This document shows positions 34,015 through 42,866 of a stretch of DNA of 64,000 nt, piece by piece. The first letter of the stretch is position 1; the number at the start of each line of letters is the position of its first letter. Source of the stretch: Lachnospiraceae bacterium (GTDB lineage Bacteria > Bacillota > Clostridia > Lachnospirales > Lachnospiraceae); NCBI GenBank assembly GCA_910575005.1, contig CAJTCL010000010.1:1-64000 (forward strand), read 5' to 3'. The notes under the pieces were generated by a model that saw only the letters and a program-made list of their open reading frames with translations, ran no database searches and was not told the DNA's origin. The translations under genes and the position numbers were made by a program.

Positions 34015-34266
34015 ATGGAAAAATTTCTTGTGAAGTTTTGTTGCATAAAGCAAAAAGAGGATTGTCAAATGAAAAATAGAAAGACATTCACAGGTATCAT
34101 GGTTAATTTTATGATTGTAATTATAGGATTTTATATACAAATTGAAAATATGATATTTTATACTGAAGATGTAAATATTTTTTTTCTAATAATCTTATGT
34201 ATTGCTTTGATATTGAATAGTAGTGCGTTAATCATTTGGTATAAAGAAGATAGAAAAGAAAAGTAG
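34015..34266 (+). CDS. Small two-helix membrane protein of unknown function
   Basis: An 83-residue protein with its own strong promoter and AAAAGGAGGGG ribosome binding site. Two hydrophobic segments are visible, about residues 27-43 (FTGIMVNFMIVIIGFYIQI region) and 55-76 (FFLIILCIALILNSSALIIW), with a basic Cys-containing N-terminus and a charged C-terminus (KEDRKEK). I do not recognise it. AT-rich base use suggests possible recent acquisition. Confidence 0.7.
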   Translation: MEKFLVKFCCIKQKEDCQMKNRKTFTGIMVNFMIVIIGFYIQIENMIFYTEDVNIFFLIILCIALILNSSALIIWYKEDRKEK

Positions 34267-34343
34267 ATAGAGGTTTGTTTTGGAAGAGATATTTTTGGTA
34301 TTATATAGTTGATTCGTTTACAAACTAAAATACAAAAATAATC

Positions 34344-34372
34344 TTGACATTTCTATTCATATATGATAGAGT
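34344..34372 (+). promoter_or_regulatory. Promoter of the infC-rpmI-rplT operon
   Basis: TTGACA (34344-34349), a 17-base spacer and TAGAGT (34367-34372). It lies about 300 bases before infC, leaving a long leader. Confidence 0.6.
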
Positions 34373-34377
34373 AATGA

Positions 34378-34643
34378 AGTTGTAAGGAAAATAAAGTAGA
34401 GTATCCACTCTCACCTTAGCACAATTGGGTGACTAATGGTTTATATTCAGATCAGAGATGGTTTCTGGCAGTAAGAATAAATTGTAGCAAAAATTTGTCC
34501 GTAAAATAGATTGATGTGTTTGCATTATATTTTGATTTGGGCAAGTGCAGCAGTTCATTTAGTTGAAATAGCAATTAGATTCAGGAAGCATTGTTCTGAT
34601 ACTTTATGGAATATAAGTGGATAGTCTGCCTATCCACTTTTTT
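34378..34643 (+). ncRNA. L20-type leader with attenuator
   Basis: The leader contains the segment TATCCACTCTCACC near 34400 and GGGTGACTAATGG near 34430, in the pattern of Firmicutes L20 leaders, through which ribosomal protein L20 represses infC-rpmI-rplT. It ends in a strong intrinsic terminator, AGTGGATAG (34616-34624) with CTATCCACT (34630-34638) and six T, placed 27 bases before infC. This is an attenuation layout. The identity of the leader is by context and pattern; I could not run a covariance model. Confidence 0.65.
34616..34643 (+). terminator. Attenuator terminator before infC
   Basis: Perfect nine-bp stem with five-base loop TCTGC and a T6 tract, located in the leader rather than after a gene. 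Confidence 0.85.
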
Positions 34644-34670
34644 GAAATTAATTTTTGGAGGTGCAAGACA

Positions 34671-35177
34671 ATTAGCGAGTTAATGATTAATGGACAAATC
34701 AAAGATAAGGAAGTTCGACTGATTGGTCAGGACGGAGAACAGCTTGGCATCATGCCTACAAGGGAGGCTATGAAGCTTGCGCAGGAAGCTGAATTAGATT
34801 TAGTAAAGATTGCTCCTACCGCAAAGCCGCCTGTATGTAAGATTATTGATTATGGGAAATACCGGTATGAGCTTGTAAGAAAAGAAAAAGAGGCCAAGAA
34901 AAAACAGAAAACTGTTGAGATTAAGGAAATCCGCTTGTCACCGAATATTGAGGCTAATGATCTCAATACCAAGGTTAATGCAGCAAAGAAATTTATTTCA
35001 AAGGGCAATAAGGTAAAGGTAACTTTACGTTTTCGTGGCAGGGAAATGGCACACATGCAGAAGAGCAAACATATTCTGGATGATTTTGCTGAGGAATTGA
35101 CAGATATTGCTGTTGTGGAGAAGGCACCTAAATTGGAAGGACGCAGCATGAGCATTGTGCTCACAGAGAAGAAGTAG
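34671..35177 (+). CDS. infC: Translation initiation factor IF-3 with ATT start codon
   Basis: IF-3 (168 residues) binds the 30S subunit and proofreads start codons. The frame begins at ATT 34671, seven bases after GGAGGTG (34657-34663), and would read M-ISELMINGQIKDKEVRLIG with Met inserted at the ATT. The first ATG at 34683 lies about 20 bases from the ribosome binding site and would remove conserved residues. A non-ATG start allows known autoregulation by IF-3 itself. The C-terminal domain includes SPNIEANDLNTK and VTLRFRGREMAH. It heads the infC-rpmI-rplT operon. Confidence 0.95.
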   Translation: MSELMINGQIKDKEVRLIGQDGEQLGIMPTREAMKLAQEAELDLVKIAPTAKPPVCKIIDYGKYRYELVRKEKEAKKKQKTVEIKEIRLSPNIEANDLNTKVNAAKKFISKGNKVKVTLRFRGREMAHMQKSKHILDDFAEELTDIAVVEKAPKLEGRSMSIVLTEKK

Positions 35178-35269
35178 CGATACCATCCGCTCTTTTTAGA
35201 GTGGATTATGATAATGATGTGCACGAATGCACAGAGGAATTATGCCGCTTTGCGGCGTGCATCCGGCAC

Positions 35270-35307
35270 AGGAAACGATTCAAAACGCAAGTGTTTTTTC
35301 GTTTCCT
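35270..35307 (+). promoter_or_regulatory. Long hairpin between infC and rpmI
   Basis: AGGAAACGA (35270-35278) pairs with TCGTTTCCT (35299-35307), and inside it AAAACGC pairs with GTGTTTT. It ends about 15 bases before the rpmI ribosome binding site. Other short stems (GCCGC/GCGGC near 35245) lie upstream. It could be an RNA processing site or a second L20 target; not proven. Confidence 0.5.
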
Positions 35308-35336
35308 AATAATTGGAGTTTAAGGAGGAAATAAAA

Positions 35337-35534
35337 ATGCCAAAAATTAAGACAAGCAGAGCAGCAGCAAAACGTTTCAAAAAAACGGGTACTGGAAAGT
35401 TAAAAAGAAATAAAGCTTATAAAAGCCATATCTTAACAAAGAAATCCACAAAGAGAAAGCGCAATCTGAGAAAGTCAATTATTACAGACGCTTCCAATGT
35501 TAAGAATATGAAGAAGATTTTACCATATCTGTAG
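35337..35534 (+). CDS. rpmI: 50S ribosomal protein L35
   Basis: A 65-residue basic protein beginning [20 protein letters not shown], the L35 signature, and ending [15 protein letters not shown]. The start at 35337 follows AAGGAGGAAATAAAA. The upstream in-frame ATG at 35313 is outside the family. Confidence 0.98.
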   Translation: MPKIKTSRAAAKRFKKTGTGKLKRNKAYKSHILTKKSTKRKRNLRKSIITDASNVKNMKKILPYL

Positions 35535-35560
35535 GAATGAGTTAAGGAGGAATAGAAGTC

Positions 35561-35917
35561 ATGGCAAGAATCAAAGGTGGATTAAACGCTAAGAAGAGAC
35601 ATAATAGAACCTTAAAGCTGGCAAAAGGATATAGAGGAGCACGCTCTAAGCAATACAGAGTGGCAAAGCAATCTGTGATGAGAGCATTGGCAAGCTCCTA
35701 CGCAGGAAGAAAAGAGAGAAAGAGACAGTTTAGACGTCTATGGATTGCCAGAATTAATGCAGCAGCAAGACTCAATGGCCTTTCCTACAGTAAATTTATG
35801 TATGGACTGAAGCTGGCAGAAGTGGATGTAAACCGTAAGATGCTGGCAGAGTTGGCTGTAAATGATGCAGAAGGCTTTGCAGAGCTGGCAAAATTGGCTC
35901 AGAGTAAGCTGGCATAA
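35561..35917 (+). CDS. rplT: 50S ribosomal protein L20
   Basis: A 118-residue rRNA-binding protein with [16 protein letters not shown] and [19 protein letters not shown]20 nucleates 50S assembly and represses its own operon by binding the leader RNA. AAGGAGGAATAG precedes the start. Confidence 0.98.
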   Translation: MARIKGGLNAKKRHNRTLKLAKGYRGARSKQYRVAKQSVMRALASSYAGRKERKRQFRRLWIARINAAARLNGLSYSKFMYGLKLAEVDVNRKMLAELAVNDAEGFAELAKLAQSKLA

Positions 35918-35969
35918 TGCTGTCTTACAACGGCAATCGACATTTTTTGAAAAAAATTTAAAAAAGTAC

Positions 35970-35998
35970 TTGACTTTCTCGAACCCAGCATGTATAAT
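35970..35998 (+). promoter_or_regulatory. Promoter of tRNA-Glu
   Basis: TTGACT (35970-35975), a 17-base spacer and TATAAT (35993-35998), about 36 bases before the tRNA 5' end. Confidence 0.8.
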
Positions 35999-36033
35999 AA
36001 GCTTGTTGAGTTCGAGAGAACAAGAAACAATGA

Positions 36034-36105
36034 GGCTCGTTGGTCAAGCGGTTAAGACGCCGCCCTCTCACGGCGGAAACAGGGGTTCGATTCCCCTACG
36101 AGCTG
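36034..36105 (+). tRNA. tRNA-Glu (anticodon CTC)
   Basis: A full cloverleaf: acceptor GGCTCGT/ACGAGCT (first pair G-U), D-stem GTC/GAC, anticodon stem CCGCC/GGCGG with loop CTCTCAC (anticodon CTC at 36067-36069), four-base variable loop and T-stem AGGGG/CCCCT with loop TTCGATT. The discriminator is G36105 and CCA is not encoded. It has its own promoter and terminator. Confidence 0.93.
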
Positions 36106-36141
36106 TTAGCTATGAATTGAATAGCCCAACCCTATAAGACG

Positions 36142-36177
36142 CTGGAATTACCTGAGATATGGTAGTTCCAGTTTTTT
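36142..36177 (+). terminator. Terminator after tRNA-Glu
   Basis: CTGGAATTACC (36142-36152) pairs with GGTAGTTCCAG (36161-36171), one GU pair, followed by TTTTTT. The T tract is also the first part of hairpin repeat copy B. Confidence 0.85.
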
Positions 36178-36219
36178 ATGTTATAGGAAATCTAAAGGAA
36201 TTTCATATAACATAAAAAA
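36172..36219. repeat. Dispersed hairpin repeat, copy B
   Basis: Twenty-base arms at 36172-36191 and 36200-36219 pair with one mismatch around the eight-base loop CTAAAGGA. The loop read on the other strand is TCCTTTAG, close to TCCTYTGG of copies A and C. The next bases, ACAATGATCGCAGGGTCT, recur after copy C with one change. Confidence 0.75.
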
Positions 36220-36533
36220 CAATGATCGCAGGGTCTATCTTCTCTTAGCAATCCAGCGAAGCGAGAGTACTGTGGCGGAAATGAAATATATCGCGAAAGC
36301 GTACTCGCCTATTTGGACAAGCTACAAAATCACATCATAGGAACATGCGACAGATTATATTTTTTTTTGCATCAAATTCACACAGATACAAAATTACATA
36401 ATATCAAAATCTTATTTAAAAATATCTTTACTTTTTAGACAGACAAGAATAAAATGTTGTGAAGAGGAAGGGAGGGAAAATTTGGAAATAATTTATATTA
36501 AGGAAAGATAATACTAAGATGAAGGAGGAGCAT
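36220..36533. other. Intergenic region before the surface protein gene
   Basis: This 314-base stretch holds no supported gene. It includes the conserved flank of repeat B and an AT-rich tract with a promoter candidate: TTTACT (36427-36432), 17-base spacer, TAAAAT (36450-36455). Confidence 0.5.
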
Positions 36534-39500
36534 ATGGTAAATCATAATGGGACAAAAAGACGTTTGATCAGCATTTTATTGACATTTGCGCTTGTGTTTA
36601 CAAGCTTTATGCTGCCCACACATTCCGTGCAGGCGGCATCCAAAAAACAAATAAAAAGTGTTACATTGACAATCAATAAGACAAAGGTGACAAATAAAAA
36701 AGTGACATTGTATCTTGGTGAAAAATGTAAGCTGCTTGTCACAGTAAAGCCAAGTGCGGCAAAAAAATCTGTGAAATATAAATCCAGCAATACCAAAGTA
36801 GTAAGTGTGGACAAGAAAGGAAACCTTACAGCGAAAAAGGCTGGAAAAGCAACAGTAACTGTGACAGTTAGTCCTAAAAAGGGAAAGAAGAAAACAACAA
36901 AAGTGACGATCACAGTGAGTAAGAAATTTTCATTAAATAAGAAATCCCTTACAATGACAAAAGGTACTACTGCAAAGTTAAAGGCAAATGCAGCATCGTT
37001 TCATACGGTAAAATGGAAATCCAGTAATACAAAAGTTGCAACAGTAAAAAATGGTTCTATCAAAGCAAAGAATGTGGGTACATCGACGATAACAGCCACA
37101 ATTGGCAAGGTAAAGGTCAGTATAAAGGCGAAAGTTATCAAGAAATCTACCACGCCGACACCTCAACCAACGATCAGTGTTACAGGCGTAGAGCTTGACG
37201 AGAATGGTATATCTCTGGACATTGGACAGACGAAACAGTTAAAAGCAATTGTGAAGCCGTCAAATGCAACTGATAAAAGTGTCAGTTGGAAATCCGAAGA
37301 CACAACAATTGCAACAGTAAATGCTCAGGGGATTGTGGAAGCAAAAGCAGCAGGAGAGACCAAGATCATTGTCACAACCAATCAGAAAGCTTTTAAAGCG
37401 GAGTGTAATGTCAAGGTCAATGCCAAAGAAGCAGACGGCCTAAAGATTGAGGTGCCAAACCAGCTTTCAAAATACAGCAGTACAGGAAAAGCTGTCATTA
37501 TGATGGGAAATGACGCCAATGTTCAGGTGCGCTGTATCAATCATGGTTCTCCAATGACCAACGTGAACGTCAAGCTGACAATGGAACCGCAATATGGCAA
37601 TGCAAATGACGCCTATGCCATCAAGGGTGTGGAAAATCAATGGTCTGCTTTTGAGAAGACAAATGAGAATGGATATGTTACATTTCCAATCAGCTTGATC
37701 ACAGCACATAAGGATTTAAATGCTTTGAGTGGATATTATCAAAGTTACAAACTGACCGTTTCTTGTCAGGATAATGGAACAGATTTTACTTCCTCAGCAG
37801 CACTTTGTTTTGCATCTGTGGAATATTCTGCACCAAACACGGAAGATACCGTTTATGTGGCAAACCAATATGACGAAACGCTTCCAGCAATCGAGCCAAG
37901 CTTAAATGCAACTGGCAGCGGTGTGGCGCGGACGAAATCAAAAAATGGGGAATTTGGCGTGCAGTATGTGACAAGCCAGCAAGTTTCCACCAATGAGCGC
38001 CCTCATGCTGTGACGTTGGTAGTTTCTCCGGTTTTGACAATCCCTGCAACCACATTAGAAGCAGAGATGGGAAATTATGAAAAGTTAATTAATCGCAAAT
38101 CTGGCAGCTACAGTGTTTACAATGATGAAACAAATGAAAAGACAACAACCATAATTGAGAGCATTCCAGCAGGGCTGGAGTGGGCTAGGATTTATTTTAA
38201 TGATATCCGTATCTCTCAGTATACCAAGATCCAAATAAAGTTTTTTGACCGAATCACAAAGGAACAAATCGGAAAGACAGTGGAAATTAATGCAAATTCC
38301 TTTACAGAGGATTCCAAGATTGTACAGATTCCGGTACAGCAGGATCATGATGTATATGCAGAGATTGCCTTGATTTCTGCCGGACAGGTGGATGAGGGAA
38401 ATAATGATGGATATGATATCGCTAAAATTGCTGGTGAGTGGAAGAGCAGCGCCAAAGATTTCTATAGCTTTGAGAATTTAGACAATGCAGTGACCTGGGA
38501 GAAGGACAGCAATTTTGCACGCAGTACATCTGTAGATCTGGCATATCAGCAAGCACAGCAATATTTACCGAGAAATTCACAGTATTTGTCTGAAAATAAT
38601 ACCTATACGTATCGTGTACCAGCCTTTCCGTCTGTGGGGAATGCAGTGTTGGACGTTAAAAATCCAGATCAGAAGGTAGTGGCAACTTTCCTTTACCCAT
38701 CCATAAATACCAAAGAAAATGGAATTTATCAAAATAAAAATGTAATTGCTGACCCCTTGGCTAGTGTCAAAGCGTTTAACGCCAGCAGTCAGGAAGTGGA
38801 GCAGTCTGTAGGTATGCTGACCATTGAAAAAAGCGGTGTTACAGTTGATTCCAGAAATGCTGGCTATACGCCGTTAAAAGCAACCATTGATTATTCTTCT
38901 TTGGGGGTAAAGACAGAGAAGACTGTATTATATACCAGTGTCCAGTGGTCTCCAGTGGAGAACAGCGAGACGATAGAGACCCAAAATTTCTATGCGGTAA
39001 AAGGCCAGCAGGTAGAAGTAATTGTTCAGTTGTATGACAGCAGAAATAATAAGGTGGCGATGGAAGGGCAGCAGATTACTTTGTATCAAGGTGCAGAGGA
39101 ACTGGATGAATCCTTTATTGTTGGAACACCAAATTATACAACTGGAAAAGATGGCAACTGTCTCATTAAGATTAAGAACCCCAACGCCAGTGTGCTGGCA
39201 TTGGAAGATTTGAATGCCAAAGCAAAATCTTATAATATTAAGCTGATGATTAAATCAGATCAGGGTGTAGAACATGCAAATATTTATTGGGCAGATTTGG
39301 GGTTATATTTCTGCAGTGATGTCTTGGACAGCGATGAGAAGAGCACAGAGCAGAAGGCTTTTCTGGAGACACAGCACAGCAGACATCCAGGTGTGGTGGA
39401 GACCAGAGTATTTGCTGGCAGTAAGTCGTTGGGTAAACATACAGAAAAACTAGATGTCACAGATACCGGAGAGGATATTTCGCTGTCACGTGAAGTAGGC

Positions 39501-40496
39501 CATACATGGATATTTGGTATGCCGGTGGTTGGATATGTCAAGGATGGCACACAGGAGAAGATTGCTGAGATTTCTGGCGTCAATGTACAATTTGCCAAAA
39601 AAGGCGTGGGAGAAAAAGTCAGTGAAGACAATGAAAATGCTACTTATACATTGAATTCAGAAAAAATCGGAGACAGCGTTTTAACTGGTACGATAGACAA
39701 TGCATCTCTTGGAGATGATATTGTATTTACGATTTTGGATGAAGCAGGCCAGGAGAGACGTTATCAAAATGTTGGGACAGGAACTTCTGAGATCAATGCC
39801 TCTATTGATCTGGTGCTGAACTGGACACCTGTGGGAATGAATTTGAACATTATTTCACCACTGGGAGAGCAATTAGATATCACAACTAAGACAAAATTAT
39901 ATTTCTCCTTGAAGGACAGTTTTGACAATCCATTGTCTGGCAAAACGATTACATACAGTATTAAATCCGCAGAGATTCCAGAACTTGTTGTAACAGATGC
40001 TTCAGCAGTTACAGACAGTAAAGGAGTGGCCATGATTGAAATAGATGCGCCTGGAAAATCTGGAAATCTGACGATTGATGCAAAATATGACAGTGCATTG
40101 AGCACAAAGACAATTGTCTATGCAGACAGCGGGATTCAGGAGAAATTTAGTCTGCAGAAGGCTGTGATCAATAAAGTATCTTCCCCATACAAAGTGGCTG
40201 TTGAATTTTCACATGCCCTGGATGCAAAATCAGTCCAGAAAGATGCCTTCCGAATTTATAAAACGGCAGCACCAACCGATGAATATCAGATTGCGTCTGC
40301 TCAGATTGATCCAAATAACAGTAATATTGTAATTTTGACATTGGATGGAGAAGGATTGAAGGATGTGAAATCTTCTGAGGTAACGCTGGCAGTCAGCCCT
40401 TATGAGGATGCAGATGGTATTGAATATCAAATTATAGACAATAAACACAGATTATTGCCAGAGGTATCAACGGTCACTTTAGAAGATCAGAAATAG
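36534..40496 (+). CDS. Secreted multi-domain Big2 (Ig-like) surface protein
   Basis: A 1320-residue secreted protein. The signal peptide has a KRR N-region, a hydrophobic core and a likely cleavage after VQA near residue 34. At least three Big2-like domains follow, at about residues 40-125, 130-200 and 215-295, with hallmarks such as VKYKSSNTKVVSVDKKGNLT, VKWKSSNTKVATVKNG and SVSWKSEDTTIATVNAQGIV. The rest is a long series of beta-rich segments without clear family. There is no LPxTG motif or S-layer domain, so the anchoring is unknown. The N-terminal part is Lys-rich. The start at 36534 follows AGGAGG; an ATG at 36519 lies in the ribosome binding region. It probably binds the cell wall or host glycans, as inferred from Big2 proteins. 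Confidence 0.85.
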   Translation: MVNHNGTKRRLISILLTFALVFTSFMLPTHSVQAASKKQIKSVTLTINKTKVTNKKVTLYLGEKCKLLVTVKPSAAKKSVKYKSSNTKVVSVDKKGNLTAKKAGKATVTVTVSPKKGKKKTTKVTITVSKKFSLNKKSLTMTKGTTAKLKANAASFHTVKWKSSNTKVATVKNGSIKAKNVGTSTITATIGKVKVSIKAKVIKKSTTPTPQPTISVTGVELDENGISLDIGQTKQLKAIVKPSNATDKSVSWKSEDTTIATVNAQGIVEAKAAGETKIIVTTNQKAFKAECNVKVNAKEADGLKIEVPNQLSKYSSTGKAVIMMGNDANVQVRCINHGSPMTNVNVKLTMEPQYGNANDAYAIKGVENQWSAFEKTNENGYVTFPISLITAHKDLNALSGYYQSYKLTVSCQDNGTDFTSSAALCFASVEYSAPNTEDTVYVANQYDETLPAIEPSLNATGSGVARTKSKNGEFGVQYVTSQQVSTNERPHAVTLVVSPVLTIPATTLEAEMGNYEKLINRKSGSYSVYNDETNEKTTTIIESIPAGLEWARIYFNDIRISQYTKIQIKFFDRITKEQIGKTVEINANSFTEDSKIVQIPVQQDHDVYAEIALISAGQVDEGNNDGYDIAKIAGEWKSSAKDFYSFENLDNAVTWEKDSNFARSTSVDLAYQQAQQYLPRNSQYLSENNTYTYRVPAFPSVGNAVLDVKNPDQKVVATFLYPSINTKENGIYQNKNVIADPLASVKAFNASSQEVEQSVGMLTIEKSGVTVDSRNAGYTPLKATIDYSSLGVKTEKTVLYTSVQWSPVENSETIETQNFYAVKGQQVEVIVQLYDSRNNKVAMEGQQITLYQGAEELDESFIVGTPNYTTGKDGNCLIKIKNPNASVLALEDLNAKAKSYNIKLMIKSDQGVEHANIYWADLGLYFCSDVLDSDEKSTEQKAFLETQHSRHPGVVETRVFAGSKSLGKHTEKLDVTDTGEDISLSREVGHTWIFGMPVVGYVKDGTQEKIAEISGVNVQFAKKGVGEKVSEDNENATYTLNSEKIGDSVLTGTIDNASLGDDIVFTILDEAGQERRYQNVGTGTSEINASIDLVLNWTPVGMNLNIISPLGEQLDITTKTKLYFSLKDSFDNPLSGKTITYSIKSAEIPELVVTDASAVTDSKGVAMIEIDAPGKSGNLTIDAKYDSALSTKTIVYADSGIQEKFSLQKAVINKVSSPYKVAVEFSHALDAKSVQKDAFRIYKTAAPTDEYQIASAQIDPNNSNIVILTLDGEGLKDVKSSEVTLAVSPYEDADGIEYQIIDNKHRLLPEVSTVTLEDQK

Positions 40497-40520
40497 TACC
40501 AAATAATATAAAATTTTATA

Positions 40521-40567
40521 ACACCAGAGAGAAATTTCAGAAATGGAAAATCTCTCTGGTGTTTTTT
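40521..40567 (+). terminator. Strong terminator after the surface protein gene
   Basis: ACACCAGAGAGA (40521-40532) pairs perfectly with TCTCTCTGGTGT (40551-40562) and is followed by TTTTTT. It isolates spoIIIAF-AG-AH from the preceding gene. Confidence 0.9.
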
Positions 40568-40635
40568 GGAATAATTTTTGTCTTGTCCTCATATATTTGA
40601 AATCAGGTACAGGCAATGGGAGGAAAGGAGAAGTA

Positions 40636-41175
40636 ATGAGTTACATATATTCCTGGGTCAAAAATCTGGTATGTTTTTATATACTTCTGACTGTGGTGCT
40701 GCATTTGCTCCCCAAACAAAATTATCAAAAATATGTACGTTTCTTTTCTGGAATGTTACTGACAATTCTAGTGACATCTCCTATTTTATCATTGATGGGA
40801 AATGAGGAACTAATCCGAGAAAAGATTAATCAGGCAGAATTTTTTCAGGGGTTGGATAATTTAAAATTGGACACAGCGCATTTAGAAGACCAGCAGAAGG
40901 AGCTATACCGAGAGGAATATGAACGTGCCCTAGGAATGGATGTAAGTCGAATGGCAGAAGATAAGCAATTGATTCCAAGGCAGGTCAAAGTGCAGTTATC
41001 TGAGGATTATGAGGTGGAATCCATTGAGATGACCGTATCATTGGGGGAGGATGAGATATTTTTGACTGACTTTGCAGAGAATAGGAAGGAAGATCAAAAG
41101 ATAAACGAGCTAAAACAAGAATTGATGGAATTTTATCGCTTGACAAAGGGACAGGTTAGCATTGGGATTGTGTGA
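40636..41175 (+). CDS. spoIIIAF: Stage III sporulation protein AF
   Basis: SpoIIIAF is part of the SpoIIIA-SpoIIQ channel linking mother cell and forespore. The 179-residue protein has two N-terminal membrane segments (YSWVKNLVCFYILLTVVLHL, and FFSGMLLTILVTSPIL near residue 40) and a soluble C-terminal domain with VKVQLSEDYEVESIEM. The ATG at 40636 follows AAAGGAG; the in-frame start at 40543 lies in the terminator. It heads the AF-AG-AH group, and no spoIIIAA-AE lie upstream. Confidence 0.9.
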   Translation: MSYIYSWVKNLVCFYILLTVVLHLLPKQNYQKYVRFFSGMLLTILVTSPILSLMGNEELIREKINQAEFFQGLDNLKLDTAHLEDQQKELYREEYERALGMDVSRMAEDKQLIPRQVKVQLSEDYEVESIEMTVSLGEDEIFLTDFAENRKEDQKINELKQELMEFYRLTKGQVSIGIV

Positions 41176-41192
41176 GGAGATGGTGAACAAGG

Positions 41193-41762
41193 ATGAAAAA
41201 ACAGAGATTTTCATTAAATAAGTTAAAAAAAATACCAAAAAACCAGCTTCTAATTGGCGGCTTGGCAGGTATTCTGCTTCTGGTGATTGCAATCCCAGTG
41301 GATAAGAAAGAAAAAGTACAGCAGGATCAGATGCAGGAATTGACACAGGGGCAGTCTTCTTATGAGGACACTGGAGATTACGGTAAGCGGCTGGAGCGAA
41401 AATTGGAACAAGTATTGGAACAGATGGAAGGTGTGGGAAACGTGGAGGTGATGATTACTTTAAAAGATCAGGGGGAGCATGTGGTGGAGAAAGATGATAC
41501 CCGCAGCAGCCAAGATATCTCAGAGGAGGATGGGACTGTAAAACGAACCACTGCAGAACGACAGCATCAGGAGCAGACAATCTATGCGCAGGGGAACAGC
41601 GGAGAACCATTTGTGTCCAAAGAGATGACACCTAAGGTGGAAGGGGTGCTAGTTGTTGCAGAGGGAGGTGAAAATGCAAAGACAGCAAAAAATATTTCCG
41701 ATGCAGTTTTGGCATTATTTCCAGTGGAAGTACATAAAATTAAGGTAGTTAAGATGAATTGA
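41193..41762 (+). CDS. spoIIIAG: Stage III sporulation protein AG
   Basis: SpoIIIAG forms a ring in the mother cell-forespore channel. The 189-residue protein has one N-terminal membrane segment (LLIGGLAGILLLVIAIPV) and a C-terminal ring-building domain with LEQMEGVGNVEVMITL and KVEGVLVVAEGGENAKTAKN, both characteristic. Between them lies a charged insert. GGAGATGG precedes the start, 17 bases after spoIIIAF. Confidence 0.93.
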   Translation: MKKQRFSLNKLKKIPKNQLLIGGLAGILLLVIAIPVDKKEKVQQDQMQELTQGQSSYEDTGDYGKRLERKLEQVLEQMEGVGNVEVMITLKDQGEHVVEKDDTRSSQDISEEDGTVKRTTAERQHQEQTIYAQGNSGEPFVSKEMTPKVEGVLVVAEGGENAKTAKNISDAVLALFPVEVHKIKVVKMN

Positions 41763-41777
41763 CAGGAGGGCATCAAT

Positions 41778-42614
41778 TTGAGAAAAGTTTTTAAGAAAAA
41801 CCAGATCATTATCACAGCTTTGGCTCTAATGATCGCCGTGGCAGGTTATTTGCAATATACGGGAAGCCAAAAAGACAGTGACCTGGCGAAAGAGGCAAGC
41901 GCAGATACGAATGAGGGTACATATGAAATCTCCGACGAGGATATGTATAGCGCGGAGGATATTTTTACAGATACCGAGGAAAGTACCGAGACAGGCGCGG
42001 AGGCTTTAGGAGTACAGACGGGTGAGCAGATTGCTCAGAGTCAGGCAGAGGATGCAGAAAATCCAGGAGAAGCAGTATTAACCAGCACCAATGTAAGCAA
42101 CGTAGACTTTGTATCTGAAGTAAAACTCAATCGAGAACAGATCCGTTCTCAGAATAAGGCATCTTTGTTGGAGATGATCAACAATACCAATATTTCTGAG
42201 GAGCAGAAACAGGATGCAATCAATACTATGATTGCTATGACAGACATTGCAGAGCGGGAGGCCGCTGCGGAGATGTTATTGCAGGCAAAGGGATTTACGG
42301 ATGTGGTAGTGAGTATCACCGATAACAATGCAGATGTAGTACTAAATATGGGTGAGGTGACAGACGCCAAACGTGCGCAGGTTGAGGATATTGTAAAGCG
42401 CAAGACTAACGTAGAAGCACAGAATATTGTGATCACACCGATTTCTTCAGCAGCAGGAACAGAAGATGGAACTGGAACAACAGAGGGAAATACAGATGGA
42501 ACTGCCACAGAGACACCGGAAGCTACAGATGAAGCACCCGCACAGGATAATGCGGGAGATGCAGCAGGAACAGAAGATGGAACTGGAACAACAGAGAGTA
42601 CACCGATAGAATAG
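41778..42614 (+). CDS. spoIIIAH: Stage III sporulation protein AH, TTG start
   Basis: SpoIIIAH interacts with the forespore protein SpoIIQ. The 278-residue protein begins at TTG 41778, nine bases after GGAGGG, with RKVFKKNQIIITALALMIAV as its membrane anchor; no ATG is near. The YscJ/FliF-like domain lies near residues 110-215 (DFVSEVKLNREQIRS, TDVVVSITDNNADVVLNMGE). The C-terminal 60 residues are Thr/Glu/Gly-rich and unusual, created by a 36-bp duplication (42450-42485 and 42561-42596). Confidence 0.93.
   Translation: MRKVFKKNQIIITALALMIAVAGYLQYTGSQKDSDLAKEASADTNEGTYEISDEDMYSAEDIFTDTEESTETGAEALGVQTGEQIAQSQAEDAENPGEAVLTSTNVSNVDFVSEVKLNREQIRSQNKASLLEMINNTNISEEQKQDAINTMIAMTDIAEREAAAEMLLQAKGFTDVVVSITDNNADVVLNMGEVTDAKRAQVEDIVKRKTNVEAQNIVITPISSAAGTEDGTGTTEGNTDGTATETPEATDEAPAQDNAGDAAGTEDGTGTTESTPIE
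42450..42596 (+). repeat. 36-bp direct repeat within spoIIIAH
   Basis: Identical 36-base segments occupy 42450-42485 and 42561-42596, encoding the repeated peptide AGTEDGTGTTE. The spacer is 75 bases, so slippage or recombination could expand or contract it in frame. Confidence 0.85.
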
Positions 42615-42702
42615 ACGTTTTACCATATACTTGAACGCCATTTGCAAAGGCGCTGACAGCTGAAATGTAACTTACAAATGTATCTGGATTTTTGAAAAGC
42701 AC

Positions 42703-42731
42703 TTGCGTTTACTGCAAAAAGGTATTATCAT
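42703..42731 (+). promoter_or_regulatory. Promoter for the Ig-like lipoprotein gene
   Basis: TTGCGT (42703-42708), a 17-base spacer and TATCAT (42726-42731). The leader of about 130 bases contains a GC-rich hairpin (AAGGGGA-CCG pairing CGG-TCCCCTT around GAAA near 42770-42797) without T tract. Confidence 0.5.
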
Positions 42732-42866
42732 AAAAAACAGAATACGGGTTATTCCAGATGATACAGACCAAGGGGAACCGGAAACGGCTCCCCTTAATGC
42801 ATTTGTGTGAATGCCAAGAAATAGAAGAAAAGATGCTATACAAGTATTATAAAAGGAGAGGAATGT

